From Sphingosinicella sp. BN140058 (GTDB lineage Bacteria; Pseudomonadota; Alphaproteobacteria; Sphingomonadales; Sphingomonadaceae), in the NCBI RefSeq assembly GCF_004135585.1, contig NZ_CP035501.1:3543501-3607500 (forward strand): 64,000 nucleotides of DNA. The letters are read 5' to 3'. Position numbers and translations under genes: made by a program. The first letter of the stretch is position 1. Each line of letters begins with the position of its first letter. Below are positions 9,092 through 17,819 of this stretch, in pieces. The notes beneath the pieces were generated by a model that had not been told where the DNA came from, searched no databases, and saw nothing but the letters and a program-made list of their open reading frames with translations.

Positions 9092-10068
9092 TCAGAGTTG
9101 GTTTGATCGGCCGGGGTATGGCCGGCACTGTTTTTCACGCGCCGTTGATCCGATCCGTTGCCGATCTGGAGCTGGTCGCCACGGCCGGCTCCGCCGATGC
9201 GGCGGCGCTGCTTGCCGATCCGAGCATCGATCTGGTCGTGATCGCAACACCCAATCGCAGCCATTATCCGCTTGCCGAAGCGGCCTTGCAGGCCGGCAAG
9301 CATGTCGTGGTCGACAAGCCGCTCACCGTCACCTCGGCCGAAGCAGTGGGCCTGATCACGCTCGCCGCGGAACGCGAACGGATGCTCACCGTCTTCCAGA
9401 ATCGCAGGTGGGACGGCGACTTTCTGACCGTGCGGGACGTCCTCGCCGGCGGTCGTCTTGGCGAGATCGCCCTGTTCGAGGCGCATTGGGATCGGTTTAG
9501 GCCCGCGATCAAGCCGGGCTGGCGCGAGGTCCCGGCCGAGGGCGCCGGGCTGTTCTTCGATCTTGGTGCGCATCTGATCGATCAGGCTCTGATCTTGTTC
9601 GGAACACCCGAAGCGCTGACCGCGGATATCGGGGCGCAACGCGCGGCCGCTGATGTGGACGATTATTTCCGGCTGACGCTCCATTACGGACGTTTGCGGG
9701 TGAACCTCTCGGCAGCCACGCTGGTCACCGCGCCGCGCCCGCGCTTCGCTGTCTATGGAACGGCCGGTGCGCTCGTGAAATACGGCCTCGATCCACAGGA
9801 AGCGGCTCTGCGCGACGGCATCGACCCGCGCAGCAGCGGCTTTGGCGAGGATTCGGAAGCGCGCTACGCCACGTTCACCGACGTAAGGGGAGAGCCCGAG
9901 CGAATTCCGACGCAGGCAGGCCGCTACCGGGACTTCTACGCTGCGGTCGCCAGAGCAGTGCGCGGGGAGGGGCCTGTTCCCGTGGATCCGGCCGATGCCC
10001 GCGCCGCCTTGCGGATCATCGAGCTTGCGCGGGAAAGCGCCCGCGAGCGACGCCGGATCGCGCTCTGA
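9088..10068 (+). CDS. Gfo/Idh/MocA family NAD(P)-dependent oxidoreductase
   Basis: A 326-residue protein with the Rossmann start VGLIGRGMAG, the family signature IDLVVIATPNRSHYPLAEAA (in part) and HVVVDKPLT, equivalent to the conserved EKP motif that carries the catalytic lysine. The C-terminal half has LIDQALILFG, typical of the substrate domain. Such enzymes oxidise or reduce sugars and inositols in the cytoplasm. TTG at 9088 is the start: GGAGG lies just upstream, and TTGA overlaps the LacI stop, so it is co-expressed with the regulator. The substrate is unknown; a released hexose or a derivative is plausible from context. Confidence 0.85.
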   Translation: MIRVGLIGRGMAGTVFHAPLIRSVADLELVATAGSADAAALLADPSIDLVVIATPNRSHYPLAEAALQAGKHVVVDKPLTVTSAEAVGLITLAAERERMLTVFQNRRWDGDFLTVRDVLAGGRLGEIALFEAHWDRFRPAIKPGWREVPAEGAGLFFDLGAHLIDQALILFGTPEALTADIGAQRAAADVDDYFRLTLHYGRLRVNLSAATLVTAPRPRFAVYGTAGALVKYGLDPQEAALRDGIDPRSSGFGEDSEARYATFTDVRGEPERIPTQAGRYRDFYAAVARAVRGEGPVPVDPADARAALRIIELARESARERRRIAL

Positions 10069-10075
10069 GCTTCAC

Positions 10076-10102
10076 CCCTCCGCCGCCCGACGCGGCGGAG
10101 GG
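10076..10102. terminator. Bidirectional hairpin between convergent genes
   Basis: CCCTCCGCCGC (10076-10086) pairs perfectly with GCGGCGGAGGG (10092-10102) around a 5-base loop. It lies 7 bases after the oxidoreductase stop and 16 bases beyond the stop of the convergent GH3 gene. No T-tract on either side, so terminator function is likely but not certain. Confidence 0.6.
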
Positions 10103-10118
10103 ATCATGAAGCGATCGA

Positions 10119-12350
10119 TCAGACGGCTGGCCTCCAGCCTGCCGGCAGAGTCCGTTCCGGCACCTGCACGGTTACCGTCTCCTCGATGTCGCGCGACGAT
10201 CTGCCGAGCATGACCTTGTAGGCCCCGCCGGCGATCTTCCACTGCTTGGCCGATTCATCCCAGGTCGCCAGCAGGCGCGGGTCGACCATAAGGGTGACGG
10301 TGGTCTCCGCGCCCGGTGCGAGATCGATCTTCTTGAACGCCGCGAGGCGCTGGGGTGCTTCCCAACCGCCGGCCGCCGGCGCGACATAGACCTGGGGCAC
10401 GTCCATGCCCTGCAGCTTGCCGTCATTCTCGACCCGGAAGCTTACCGTCAGGTCGCCCCCGGCGGCGTCGGCCCTGAGCTTGCCATAGTCGAAATCGGTG
10501 TAGGACAGGCCGTGGCCGAATGGGAAGAGCGGCTCGAACCCGTTCTTGTCGAACCATTTATATCCGATCGCCGCCCCTTCGCTGTAGGAGATCGAGAACA
10601 TCTCGTCCTTGGCGAGCCCGAGGCCGGGCTGCACCGGGCGGGGAAGCTGAGTCTCGTCGCGCGGGAAGGTGACCGGCAGCTTGCCCGACGGATTGACCCT
10701 GCCGAACAACAGGTTCGCGATCGCCTCGCCGCCGGCCGTGCCCGGATACCAGGCCTCGAGAATGCCGGCGACCTGGCCAGCCCAGGGCATCAGCACCGGA
10801 CCGCCCGTCTCGAGCACGGCCACCGTCTTCGGATTGGCGGCCGCCACCGCCGCGACCAGCGAGTCCTGATTGTCGGGAAGGGTTACCGAGGCATCGATCG
10901 ACTCGCTCGTCCATTGCGTGACGAAGACGAGCGCGACATCGGCGTCGGCGGCGGCGCGTGCCGCAGCGGCGGGATCCCGGCCGTCGACGAAGGTCACCTC
11001 GGCATCGGGGGCCTGGGCCCGAATGGCCGCCAGCGGCGAATTGGGATAGTAAACCACCGGTCCCGGCCACCCCGTCGGCTCCAGTCCGGGAACCGCATTG
11101 CCGCCCGCCGGGTAGGTCTGCGAGGATCCGCCGCCCGAAAGCACGCCGCGATCGGCATAACCGCCGATCACTGCAATCTTCTTCGTGCCTGGCTTGAGCG
11201 GCAGGATCCGGCCCTGGTTCTTGAGCAGCACCGCACCCTGCTCGGCATCGGCCCGGGTGACCGCAGCATGAGCGGCAAGATCGATCGGCTCTTCGCCGAC
11301 CGGGTTGTCGACCAGGCCATTGTCGAACATCGCGTACAGGATCCGCCCGGCCATCTCGTTCAGCCGCCGCTCGGAGACCTGTCCCGTACGGACCGCATCC
11401 TTGAGGGGGGCGCCGAAATACGGGGCCTTGTCGAACGGGTTGCCGGATTGCTGATCGAGGCCGGTATTGGCCGCCTGCGCGGTGCTGTGGACGGCGCCCC
11501 AATCCGACATCACATAGCCCTTCCAGCCCCAGTCCCGGCGAAGGACGTCGGTCAGCAGCCACGGATTTTCACAGGCATAGAGGCCGTTGACGCGGTTGTA
11601 GGAGCACATCACCGAACCCGGATCCGATTTCTCGATCGCGATCTGGAAAGCGAGCAGGTCCGACATGCGCGCTGCAGTCGGATCGATCCGGGCATCGTGA
11701 TAATCGCGTCCGGTCTCAAGATCGTTGATCGCGTAATGCTTCACGGTCGAGATGATCTTGTTCGACTGGATGCCCGCGATCTGGGCGCCCACTATCGTTC
11801 CGGCGAGAAGGGGATCCTCGCCGCCATATTCGAAGTTGCGGCCGTTGCGCGGATCGCGGACCAGATTGACGCCGCCGGCAAGCATGACGTTGAAGCCCGA
11901 TTGCCGCGCCTCCCGTCCGATCATCGCACCGCCCTGGAAAGCGAGGTCCGGATTCCAGGTCGCCGCCGTCGCCATTCCGGAGGGAAGGGCGGTGCGCTCG
12001 CGCTTGGTCGGGGCGCTGCCCTGGGTGGCGACGCCGATTCCGGCATCGGTCTGCCATTGCGGCGGGATGCCGAGCCGCGGGATACCCGGAATGTAGCCGG
12101 CCGACCCGTAGCGGACCTCCTTCGGCGCCTTGTACTTCTTCGGCTCGAAATCGGTGCCGAAATAGCCGAAGACGAGCCGCAGCTTCTCGTCGCGGGTCAT
12201 TTTCGCGAGCACCGCATCGGTGCGCTGTTCGGGCGTAAGCGCGGTGTTCATCCACGGCCGGTTGGCCGCAGGCGCGGCGAACCCGGATCCGCTCGCCGAC
12301 AGCGCGAGCATGGAGGCGGCAAGGGCGAATACGGCAAGGCTCTTCTTCAT
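10119..12350 (-). CDS. GH3 beta-glucosidase/beta-xylosidase, secreted
   Basis: A 743-residue GH3 enzyme with a signal peptide (MKKSLAVFALAASMLALSAS, cut near SGFAAP). Landmarks are the DAGIGV segment near residue 103, STVKHYAIN, and the nucleophile Asp283 in YVMSDWGAVHS. The second domain has GAVLLKNQG. A fibronectin-III-like C-terminus (GMDVPQVYVAP) closes the protein. It hydrolyses beta-linked sugars from oligosaccharide ends in the periplasm. It is divergent from xylX with a perfect LacI-type palindrome in the 148-base gap, so it is probably induced with xylose catabolism; that argues for xylo-oligosaccharides as substrate, but GH3 specificity cannot be read from sequence. Confidence 0.88.
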   Translation of the reverse strand: MKKSLAVFALAASMLALSASGSGFAAPAANRPWMNTALTPEQRTDAVLAKMTRDEKLRLVFGYFGTDFEPKKYKAPKEVRYGSAGYIPGIPRLGIPPQWQTDAGIGVATQGSAPTKRERTALPSGMATAATWNPDLAFQGGAMIGREARQSGFNVMLAGGVNLVRDPRNGRNFEYGGEDPLLAGTIVGAQIAGIQSNKIISTVKHYAINDLETGRDYHDARIDPTAARMSDLLAFQIAIEKSDPGSVMCSYNRVNGLYACENPWLLTDVLRRDWGWKGYVMSDWGAVHSTAQAANTGLDQQSGNPFDKAPYFGAPLKDAVRTGQVSERRLNEMAGRILYAMFDNGLVDNPVGEEPIDLAAHAAVTRADAEQGAVLLKNQGRILPLKPGTKKIAVIGGYADRGVLSGGGSSQTYPAGGNAVPGLEPTGWPGPVVYYPNSPLAAIRAQAPDAEVTFVDGRDPAAAARAAADADVALVFVTQWTSESIDASVTLPDNQDSLVAAVAAANPKTVAVLETGGPVLMPWAGQVAGILEAWYPGTAGGEAIANLLFGRVNPSGKLPVTFPRDETQLPRPVQPGLGLAKDEMFSISYSEGAAIGYKWFDKNGFEPLFPFGHGLSYTDFDYGKLRADAAGGDLTVSFRVENDGKLQGMDVPQVYVAPAAGGWEAPQRLAAFKKIDLAPGAETTVTLMVDPRLLATWDESAKQWKIAGGAYKVMLGRSSRDIEETVTVQVPERTLPAGWRPAV

Positions 12351-12459
12351 TCAGTATCTCTCCCCGTTCGTACGTTATGACACCGCTTCCCCAGCCACGA
12401 AGAAAAGCGTGGGCGGAAGAATGGCGAGCGGCTTGACTTTAGGGGCCTGCCGCGCCGAT

Positions 12460-12473
12460 TGGTAGCGCTACCA
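12460..12473. promoter_or_regulatory. LacI-family operator (class A), perfect palindrome
   Basis: TGGTAGCGCTACCA is a perfect 14-base palindrome in the gap between the divergent GH3 (starts 12350) and xylX (starts 12499). Close variants occur at 28552, 29818 and 34513, all beside xylose or xylan genes. Its position 26 bases before xylX suits a repressor site. Confidence 0.75.
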
Positions 12474-12498
12474 CAACACAGACGGGTGAGGGAGAGGC

Positions 12499-13662
12499 AT
12501 GGAACAGACATTCTCGGCGGCAATGCTGCCGTCAGACATGGATTCGGCCGTGCTGGCGGGCCGTCTGATGCTCGAAGAGGGCCCCACCCCGATCGTGATT
12601 CGCGCAGGCGAGGTGTTCGACGTCTCGCAGGCTGCGCCGACCGTCGCGGATCTGTTCGACCGTGCCGATCCGGCCGCGACCGAGGGGCGCCGCCTGTTCC
12701 CGCTCGACGAACTGATCGACCGGGTGGCCGCGTCGGAGCCCGGCGCCTACCTGCTCTCGCCGATCGATCTGCAGGTGGTGAAAGCTGCCGGCGTCACCTT
12801 TGCGGTTTCCGCTGTCGAGCGCGTGATCGAGGAACGCGCCCGGGGCAATTCGGAGCGTGCCGCCGAAATCCGCGAAGGACTCGAGGCGCGTATCGGCGGC
12901 GGCATCCGCTCGGTCGTGCCCGGATCGGAAGACGCGATGCGCCTCAAGGCCGCGCTGATCGAAGACGGCATGTGGTCGCAATATCTCGAGGTCGCGATCG
13001 GCCCGGATGCGGAGATCTTCACCAAGTCACCGGTGCTGTCCACCGTTGGTTGGGGCGGCGAGATCGGCGTTCGCTCCGATTCGACCTGGAACAATCCCGA
13101 GCCGGAGGTCGTGCTCGTCGCCGACAAGAACGGCCGCCCGGTCGGCGCCACGCTGGGCAACGACGTCAACCTGCGCGATTTCGAAGGACGCAGCGCCTTG
13201 CTGCTGAGCAAGGCCAAGGACAACAATGCCTCCTGTTCGATCGGCCCGTTCGTGCGCCTGTTCGATCAGGGCTTCACCATGGACGATGTGCGCGACGCGG
13301 TCGTCGAGCTCGTCGTCGAAGGCCGCGACAACTTCAGGCTGGAGGGCGTCAGCACGATGCGCGAGATCAGTCGCGACCCCGAAGAGCTGATTCGTCAGGC
13401 GCAGAGTGAGCACCATTATCCCGACGGGTTCACCCTGTTTCTGGGGACCCTGTTTGCGCCGGTGCAGGATCGCGACGAGCCGGGCCGGGGCTTCACCCAC
13501 AAGGTCGGCGATCTCGTCCGCATCTCGACGCCGAAGCTCGGCGCTTTGCTCAACCGGGTGACGACGTCCAAGGCGGCGCCGCCCTGGACCTTCGGCGTCC
13601 GCGCGCTCATGCGCAACCTGGCCGCCCGCGGCCTCAGCGGCGGCGGCCAGTCCGCCACCTGA
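12499..13662 (+). CDS. xylX: 2-keto-3-deoxy-D-xylonate dehydratase (FAH family)
   Basis: A 387-residue fumarylacetoacetate-hydrolase-family protein that closely resembles Caulobacter XylX along its length: EGPTPIVIRAGEV near the start, LQVVKAAGVTFAVSAVERV, the run WNNPEPEVVLV, GNDVNLRDFEGRSALLLSKA and FLGTLFAPVQDRD. The enzyme removes water from 2-keto-3-deoxy-xylonate to give alpha-ketoglutarate semialdehyde, the fourth Weimberg step, in the cytoplasm with a divalent metal. ATG 12499 follows GGGAGAGGC. It is the first gene of a run with xylB, xylC and an esterase, and is placed directly behind the class A operator. The usual next gene, xylA, is absent. Confidence 0.9.
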   Translation: MEQTFSAAMLPSDMDSAVLAGRLMLEEGPTPIVIRAGEVFDVSQAAPTVADLFDRADPAATEGRRLFPLDELIDRVAASEPGAYLLSPIDLQVVKAAGVTFAVSAVERVIEERARGNSERAAEIREGLEARIGGGIRSVVPGSEDAMRLKAALIEDGMWSQYLEVAIGPDAEIFTKSPVLSTVGWGGEIGVRSDSTWNNPEPEVVLVADKNGRPVGATLGNDVNLRDFEGRSALLLSKAKDNNASCSIGPFVRLFDQGFTMDDVRDAVVELVVEGRDNFRLEGVSTMREISRDPEELIRQAQSEHHYPDGFTLFLGTLFAPVQDRDEPGRGFTHKVGDLVRISTPKLGALLNRVTTSKAAPPWTFGVRALMRNLAARGLSGGGQSAT

Positions 13663-13702
13663 TTTTATCACACAAGCAGAACAGTCGATCCGGGGAGGAG
13701 CA

Positions 13703-14461
13703 GTGACCCAAGATTCAGAAACGCGCGCGATATACCCCAGCCTGCGGGGCAAGCGCGTTCTCGTCACCGGGGGTGGCTCCGGCATCGGCGCCGGCATCGT
13801 CGAGGGCTTCTCCCGTCAAGGCGCTGAGGTCACCTTCTTCGACATCGCGGAAGAGGATAGCCGCGCGATCGCCGCGCAGTTCGGCGCGCGGTTCGAGCGC
13901 GTCGACATCACCGACATCAAGGCCGTGAAGGCAACCATCGCACGTTTGATCGCCGAAGACGGCAGCTTCGACGTGCTCGTCAACAATGCCGCCAACGACG
14001 ACCGGCACACCATCGATGAAGTCACCGAGGAGTATTGGGAGAACCGCTTCAACGTCAATTTGAAGCACCTTTTCTTCGCGGCGCAATCGGTGATCCCGGG
14101 CATGCGGGAGAAGAAGGCCGGAGCGATCGTCAATCTCGGTTCGATCTCGTGGCATCTCGGCCTTCCCGAGCTTACCCTCTACCAGACGGCGAAGGCCGCG
14201 ATCGAGGGGCTGACCCGCTCGCTCGCCCGCGAGCTCGGCGAGGATGGTATTCGCGTCACCTGCGTGGTTCCGGGAAATGTGCGGACTCCGCGCCAGCTCA
14301 AATGGTATACGCCCGAGGGTGAGCAGGAGATTGTCGATGCGCAATGCCTCAAGGGCCGGCTGGTACCGGAAGACGTGGCGGCGCTGGTGATGTTCCTGGC
14401 CTCCGATGATGCGCGGCTGATCACCGGCCACGAATATTTCGTCGATGCGGGGTGGCGCTAA
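13703..14461 (+). CDS. xylB: NAD-dependent D-xylose 1-dehydrogenase (SDR family)
   Basis: A 252-residue short-chain dehydrogenase. It has the TGGGSGIG cofactor motif, NNAANDD, the catalytic serine in GSISWHLGL and the Tyr/Lys pair in YQTAKA. It resembles Caulobacter XylB especially in IYPSLRGKRV, SWHLGL, CVVPGNV, KWYTPEGE and the C-terminal GHEYFVDAGWR. The reaction oxidises D-xylose to xylonolactone, the first Weimberg step. GTG 13703 has the strong site GGGGAGGAG just upstream. It lies 40 bases after xylX and one base before xylC, so the genes form an operon. Confidence 0.92.
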   Translation: MTQDSETRAIYPSLRGKRVLVTGGGSGIGAGIVEGFSRQGAEVTFFDIAEEDSRAIAAQFGARFERVDITDIKAVKATIARLIAEDGSFDVLVNNAANDDRHTIDEVTEEYWENRFNVNLKHLFFAAQSVIPGMREKKAGAIVNLGSISWHLGLPELTLYQTAKAAIEGLTRSLARELGEDGIRVTCVVPGNVRTPRQLKWYTPEGEQEIVDAQCLKGRLVPEDVAALVMFLASDDARLITGHEYFVDAGWR

Positions 14462-14462
14462 G

Positions 14463-15347
14463 ATGGCGTCGCTGGAAGATTCCCGGCCGGAGGCCATTTG
14501 GAAGGTCGGCGCCGAACTCGGCGAAGGTCCGGTCTGGGTCGAACGCGATCGGGCCTTGTGGTTCGTCGACATCAAACGCCAGAAGATTCATCGCTTCGAC
14601 CCCGCTTCGGCCGACAAGAAGAGCTGGAACGCGCCCGAGCAGATCGGATTCCTGCTGCCGGCGGCATCGGGCGGTTTCGTCGCCGGGATGCAGAGTGGCC
14701 TTCACCGCTTCGACGCGCTGAGCGGAAGTTTTTCCAAGATCGTGGATGTCGAAGCGCATCTTCCGGGCAACCGGATCAACGACGGCACGGTCGATCCCTC
14801 TGGCCGGCTCTGGTTCGGTACGATGGACAACCAGGAAGAATCGGCCACGGGCTGCTTCTACCGGTTCGAAGACGGCCGGCATGTCGAGGCCGAATTGCCG
14901 AAGATCACCATCACCAACGGTCCGGTCCATTCGCCCGATGGCCGCATCCTCTACCATGTCGACACGCTCGCCCAGACCATCCAGGCGTGCGACGTCGCGG
15001 AGGACGGCACCCTTGGACCGTCACGGCCGTTCGTCCGCATCGGCGAAGGCGAGGGCTTTCCCGACGGTCCGACGGTCGATGCCGAAGGCTGCGTCTGGGT
15101 CGGCCTGTATTTCGGCTGGGAAGCGCGGCGCTACTCGCCGGCCGGCGAACTGATCGGCCGGGTTCGCTTTCCGACGTCGAACATCACCAAGGTTGCGTTC
15201 GGCGGGCCGGATCTGAAGACGCTCTACGCGACCTCGGCGCAGCAGGGTCTGAAGCCCGACGCGCTCGCGGAGCAGCCGGAGGCGGGCAGCCTGTTCGCCG
15301 TCGATCTCGATGTTCCCGGCCTGCCTGGATCGCTCATCGCACTCTGA
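14463..15347 (+). CDS. xylC: Xylono-1,5-lactonase, SMP-30/gluconolactonase family
   Basis: A 294-residue beta-propeller protein. Family marks are AELGEGPVW with the first metal-binding Glu, LWFVDI, RINDGTVDPSGRLWFGTMD (in part) and SPDGRILYHVDT. It hydrolyses xylonolactone to xylonate with a divalent metal. ATG 14463 is preferred over an in-frame ATG 18 bases earlier because GGGGTGG is well placed and the start falls one base after the xylB stop. Gene order xylX-xylB-xylC supports the xylose role; in isolation it could only be called a sugar lactonase. Confidence 0.88.
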   Translation: MASLEDSRPEAIWKVGAELGEGPVWVERDRALWFVDIKRQKIHRFDPASADKKSWNAPEQIGFLLPAASGGFVAGMQSGLHRFDALSGSFSKIVDVEAHLPGNRINDGTVDPSGRLWFGTMDNQEESATGCFYRFEDGRHVEAELPKITITNGPVHSPDGRILYHVDTLAQTIQACDVAEDGTLGPSRPFVRIGEGEGFPDGPTVDAEGCVWVGLYFGWEARRYSPAGELIGRVRFPTSNITKVAFGGPDLKTLYATSAQQGLKPDALAEQPEAGSLFAVDLDVPGLPGSLIAL

Positions 15348-15364
15348 CCGGCCTTGGGGGCTGC

Positions 15365-17278
15365 ATGATCAGACGTTTCGCTTCGCTTATTCTCCTCGGC
15401 GCGGCGGTGCCTGCAGCGGCTGCGCCGACGCTGAATCCGATCTTCTCCGATCATGCCGTTCTCCAGCGCGACCGGCCGATCCTCGTCTACGGCACGGCTG
15501 CCGCAGGTGAAAAGGTCACCGTCACGCTCGGCAGCGTCAGCCGCACGGTGACGGCGAACGGCAGGGGCGACTGGCAGGCGTCGCTTCCGCAAATGCCAGC
15601 GGGCGGTCCCTACACGCTGGCCGCGTCGGGGAACGGCGCGTCGGCGACCGCGAGCGACATCCTGATCGGCGATGTCTGGCTTTGCTCGGGCCAGTCGAAC
15701 ATGGAATATCCGCTCGAGCGCACGCTCGCGTCCGGCACCGAGATCGCCAACGGCGAGGACGATCAGATCCGGCTGATCACGGTGACTCGGAAAACGTCGC
15801 TGACGCCCTTGCCGCGCTTCGCCGACACGATCGCCTGGTCTCCGGCCACCAAGCAGAGCCTGCCCGGTTTTTCCGCCGCCTGCTTCTTCATGGCCAAGGA
15901 ACTGCGCGCATCCGAGAAAGTGCCGATCGGCGCGATTCATTCGAGCTGGGGCGGCACGCAGATCGCGCCGTGGATCGATCTCGACACCGCGGCACCGTTC
16001 GAGAAGCAGAATGCCGGACTGCTCGCGCTCTTCCAGCGCGATCCGCTCGCTGCCAACCTTCGCTTCGGCGAGCGCTGGACATCATGGTGGAAGGAGCGGG
16101 TCGGCAACGAACCGTGGCGGGATTCCTCCGTGCTGACGTGGAAGCCGATGCCCTCCGCGTCCTATTGGGAGAGCTGGGGCGATCCCGCGCTGCGCAACTA
16201 TGACGGGTTGGTGTGGGCCCGCCGCAAGGTGACCTTGTCCGCCGAGGAGGCGAAGCAGGGCGCGACGCTCTCCCTCGGCGTGGTCGACGATGCCGACCAG
16301 ACCTTCGTCAACGGCGTCGCCGTCGGCAACAGTTTCGGTTGGGATCTGAAACGGCGTTACGAACTGCCCTCGCGCCTGCTCAAGGCGGGCGAGAACGAGA
16401 TCCTGATCGCGATATCCGACAGCTGGGGCTTCGGCGGGTTCCAGGGCCCCGCGGACGCGCTCAGCCTCGCGGTCACCGGCGGCGAGACCAAGAAGCTGGG
16501 CGAGGGCTGGGACTATGCGCTTGCGCCGGCCGGCGTGGTCGATCCGCCGCGGCCGCCCTGGGACAGCAATGCCGGCGCTTCGCTTATCTACAACGCGATG
16601 ATCGCGCCGCTCGGACCTTATGGGCTGAAGGGCGCGGCCTGGTATCAGGGCGAGAGCGACGTCGCCAACAACAAGCCCTATGCCGACAAGCTGAGCGCGC
16701 TGATGGCGAGCTGGCGCAAGCAATTTCGCGCGCCGGAGCTGCCGTTCCTGGTCGTCAGCCTGGCCAATTACGGCCCGCCTCAGCCGGCGCCGCGGGCGAG
16801 CGGCTGGGCGGAGCTGCGCGAGCAGCAGCGGATCGGTGTCGCCCGGGATCGTCATGCGGCTCTGGTCGTCGCCATGGATCTGGGCGAGCGGACGGACATC
16901 CATCCGGCCAACAAGCAGGATGTCGGTCGCCGCCTTGCCCGGGCTGCCCGCCATGTCGCTTATGGAAAGCCTGAGCCGGTCGGGCCCGCGGCAGCGTCAG
17001 CCGAGCGCACGCCAGCGGGAATCGTGGTTCGTTTCACCGGGGTGACCGGCAATTTGGTGTCGTGGAGCGGAACGCGGGCGCTCGCCTTCGAGCTGTGCGG
17101 CGCAACCCAGGAGAGCTGCCGCTTCGCCGACGCGGTTCCGGACGGTTCGATCGTGCGTATCGCCGACGACGGCAAGCCGGCCACCCGGGTCCGCTACGCC
17201 TGGGCCGACACGCCGGTCACCAACCTTTACGACGAGGCGACATTGCCGCCGGGACCGTTCGAGCTGCCGATCCGCTGA
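15365..17278 (+). CDS. Sialate O-acetylesterase-type (SASA) carbohydrate esterase
   Basis: A 637-residue secreted esterase. After the signal peptide (LILLGAAVPAAAAP), the SGNH/SASA fold shows the nucleophile serine in CSGQSNMEYP, an SSWGGTQ block, a GAAWYQGESDV oxyanion block, and the Asp-x-His pair in TDIHPANK. A beta-sandwich insert with VDDADQTFVNG lies in the middle, as in bacterial SASA esterases of about 640 residues. ATG 15365 is chosen because it begins the signal peptide; the frame is open far upstream. It follows xylC by 17 bases. In this operon the likely job is removing acetyl groups from xylan fragments, an inference from context. Confidence 0.85.
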   Translation: MIRRFASLILLGAAVPAAAAPTLNPIFSDHAVLQRDRPILVYGTAAAGEKVTVTLGSVSRTVTANGRGDWQASLPQMPAGGPYTLAASGNGASATASDILIGDVWLCSGQSNMEYPLERTLASGTEIANGEDDQIRLITVTRKTSLTPLPRFADTIAWSPATKQSLPGFSAACFFMAKELRASEKVPIGAIHSSWGGTQIAPWIDLDTAAPFEKQNAGLLALFQRDPLAANLRFGERWTSWWKERVGNEPWRDSSVLTWKPMPSASYWESWGDPALRNYDGLVWARRKVTLSAEEAKQGATLSLGVVDDADQTFVNGVAVGNSFGWDLKRRYELPSRLLKAGENEILIAISDSWGFGGFQGPADALSLAVTGGETKKLGEGWDYALAPAGVVDPPRPPWDSNAGASLIYNAMIAPLGPYGLKGAAWYQGESDVANNKPYADKLSALMASWRKQFRAPELPFLVVSLANYGPPQPAPRASGWAELREQQRIGVARDRHAALVVAMDLGERTDIHPANKQDVGRRLARAARHVAYGKPEPVGPAAASAERTPAGIVVRFTGVTGNLVSWSGTRALAFELCGATQESCRFADAVPDGSIVRIADDGKPATRVRYAWADTPVTNLYDEATLPPGPFELPIR

Positions 17279-17399
17279 ATCCGGATCCACCGATCAGACC
17301 GGGCCCGTCGGGACGCGGCGCCACCGGATGGCGACGGCTGTCGCGAAAGCCTGCTTTCGATCATTGCGGAGCGGGGCCGCCCGCGCCTACACGGGGCGG

Positions 17400-17723
17400 A
17401 TGGCGGACGGCATCTATACCAGCGACGGGCAGCCGCAGGGCTTCAGGCTCAGCGGTTTCATCTACGCGCTCGACGGGACCCCGATCGGCCGTGTCGTGGC
17501 GGAGAAAGCCTATCGGCTGGACGGCAGCTATGTCGGCGCCGTGGTCAACAACATGATCGTCGACAAGCCCAACGTATCGCGGCGCAAGGTGCCCGCCGCG
17601 GACGCGCCGGAGAAGGAAACCCCGCCGCCCGCGCTGGTGCCGCGCAGGCCGGTGTCCGAAAGCTTCCCGGATTGCTTTGCGATGCTCCTCGACGAAGAAG
17701 CGGCGCCCGGCGCGGGGGAGTAG
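17400..17723 (+). CDS. Conserved-looking hypothetical protein with tandem DG repeats
   Basis: A 107-residue protein from ATG 17400 (MADGIYTSDG); an in-frame ATG at 17328 would add 24 basic residues that look unlike the rest. The first 60 residues hold two similar strand-turn-strand units, IYALDGTPIGRVVAEKA and AYRLDGSYVGAVVNNMI. The C-terminal part is Pro/Ala-rich and probably disordered. No signal peptide or helix pair is seen. No function can be assigned. It follows the esterase by 121 bases and precedes the porin gene. Confidence 0.6.
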   Translation: MADGIYTSDGQPQGFRLSGFIYALDGTPIGRVVAEKAYRLDGSYVGAVVNNMIVDKPNVSRRKVPAADAPEKETPPPALVPRRPVSESFPDCFAMLLDEEAAPGAGE

Positions 17724-17786
17724 GGCGCCGAGCGCAGGCCGAGAAAAGCCGCAACTGGCCGTATGGAGGTAGCGGGCCCTGCTATA

Positions 17787-17818
17787 GATCCTGAAAACAC
17801 ATCGAAATGTTCAGGATC
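17787..17818 (+). promoter_or_regulatory. Hairpin overlapping the ribosome site of the TorF-like porin gene
   Basis: GATCCTGAA (17787-17795) is perfectly complementary to TTCAGGATC (17810-17818) with a 14-base loop. The right arm contains the AGGA that serves the ATG at 17820. If the region is transcribed, the stem would hide the ribosome site, so this may be a translational switch; it could also be a DNA-binding palindrome. Confidence 0.5.
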
Positions 17819-17819
17819 C

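Noticed and set aside
14498..15364. Possible 289-residue N-terminal extension of the esterase
   Set aside because: It overlaps xylC in another frame, is Arg-rich, and the signal peptide begins at 15365.
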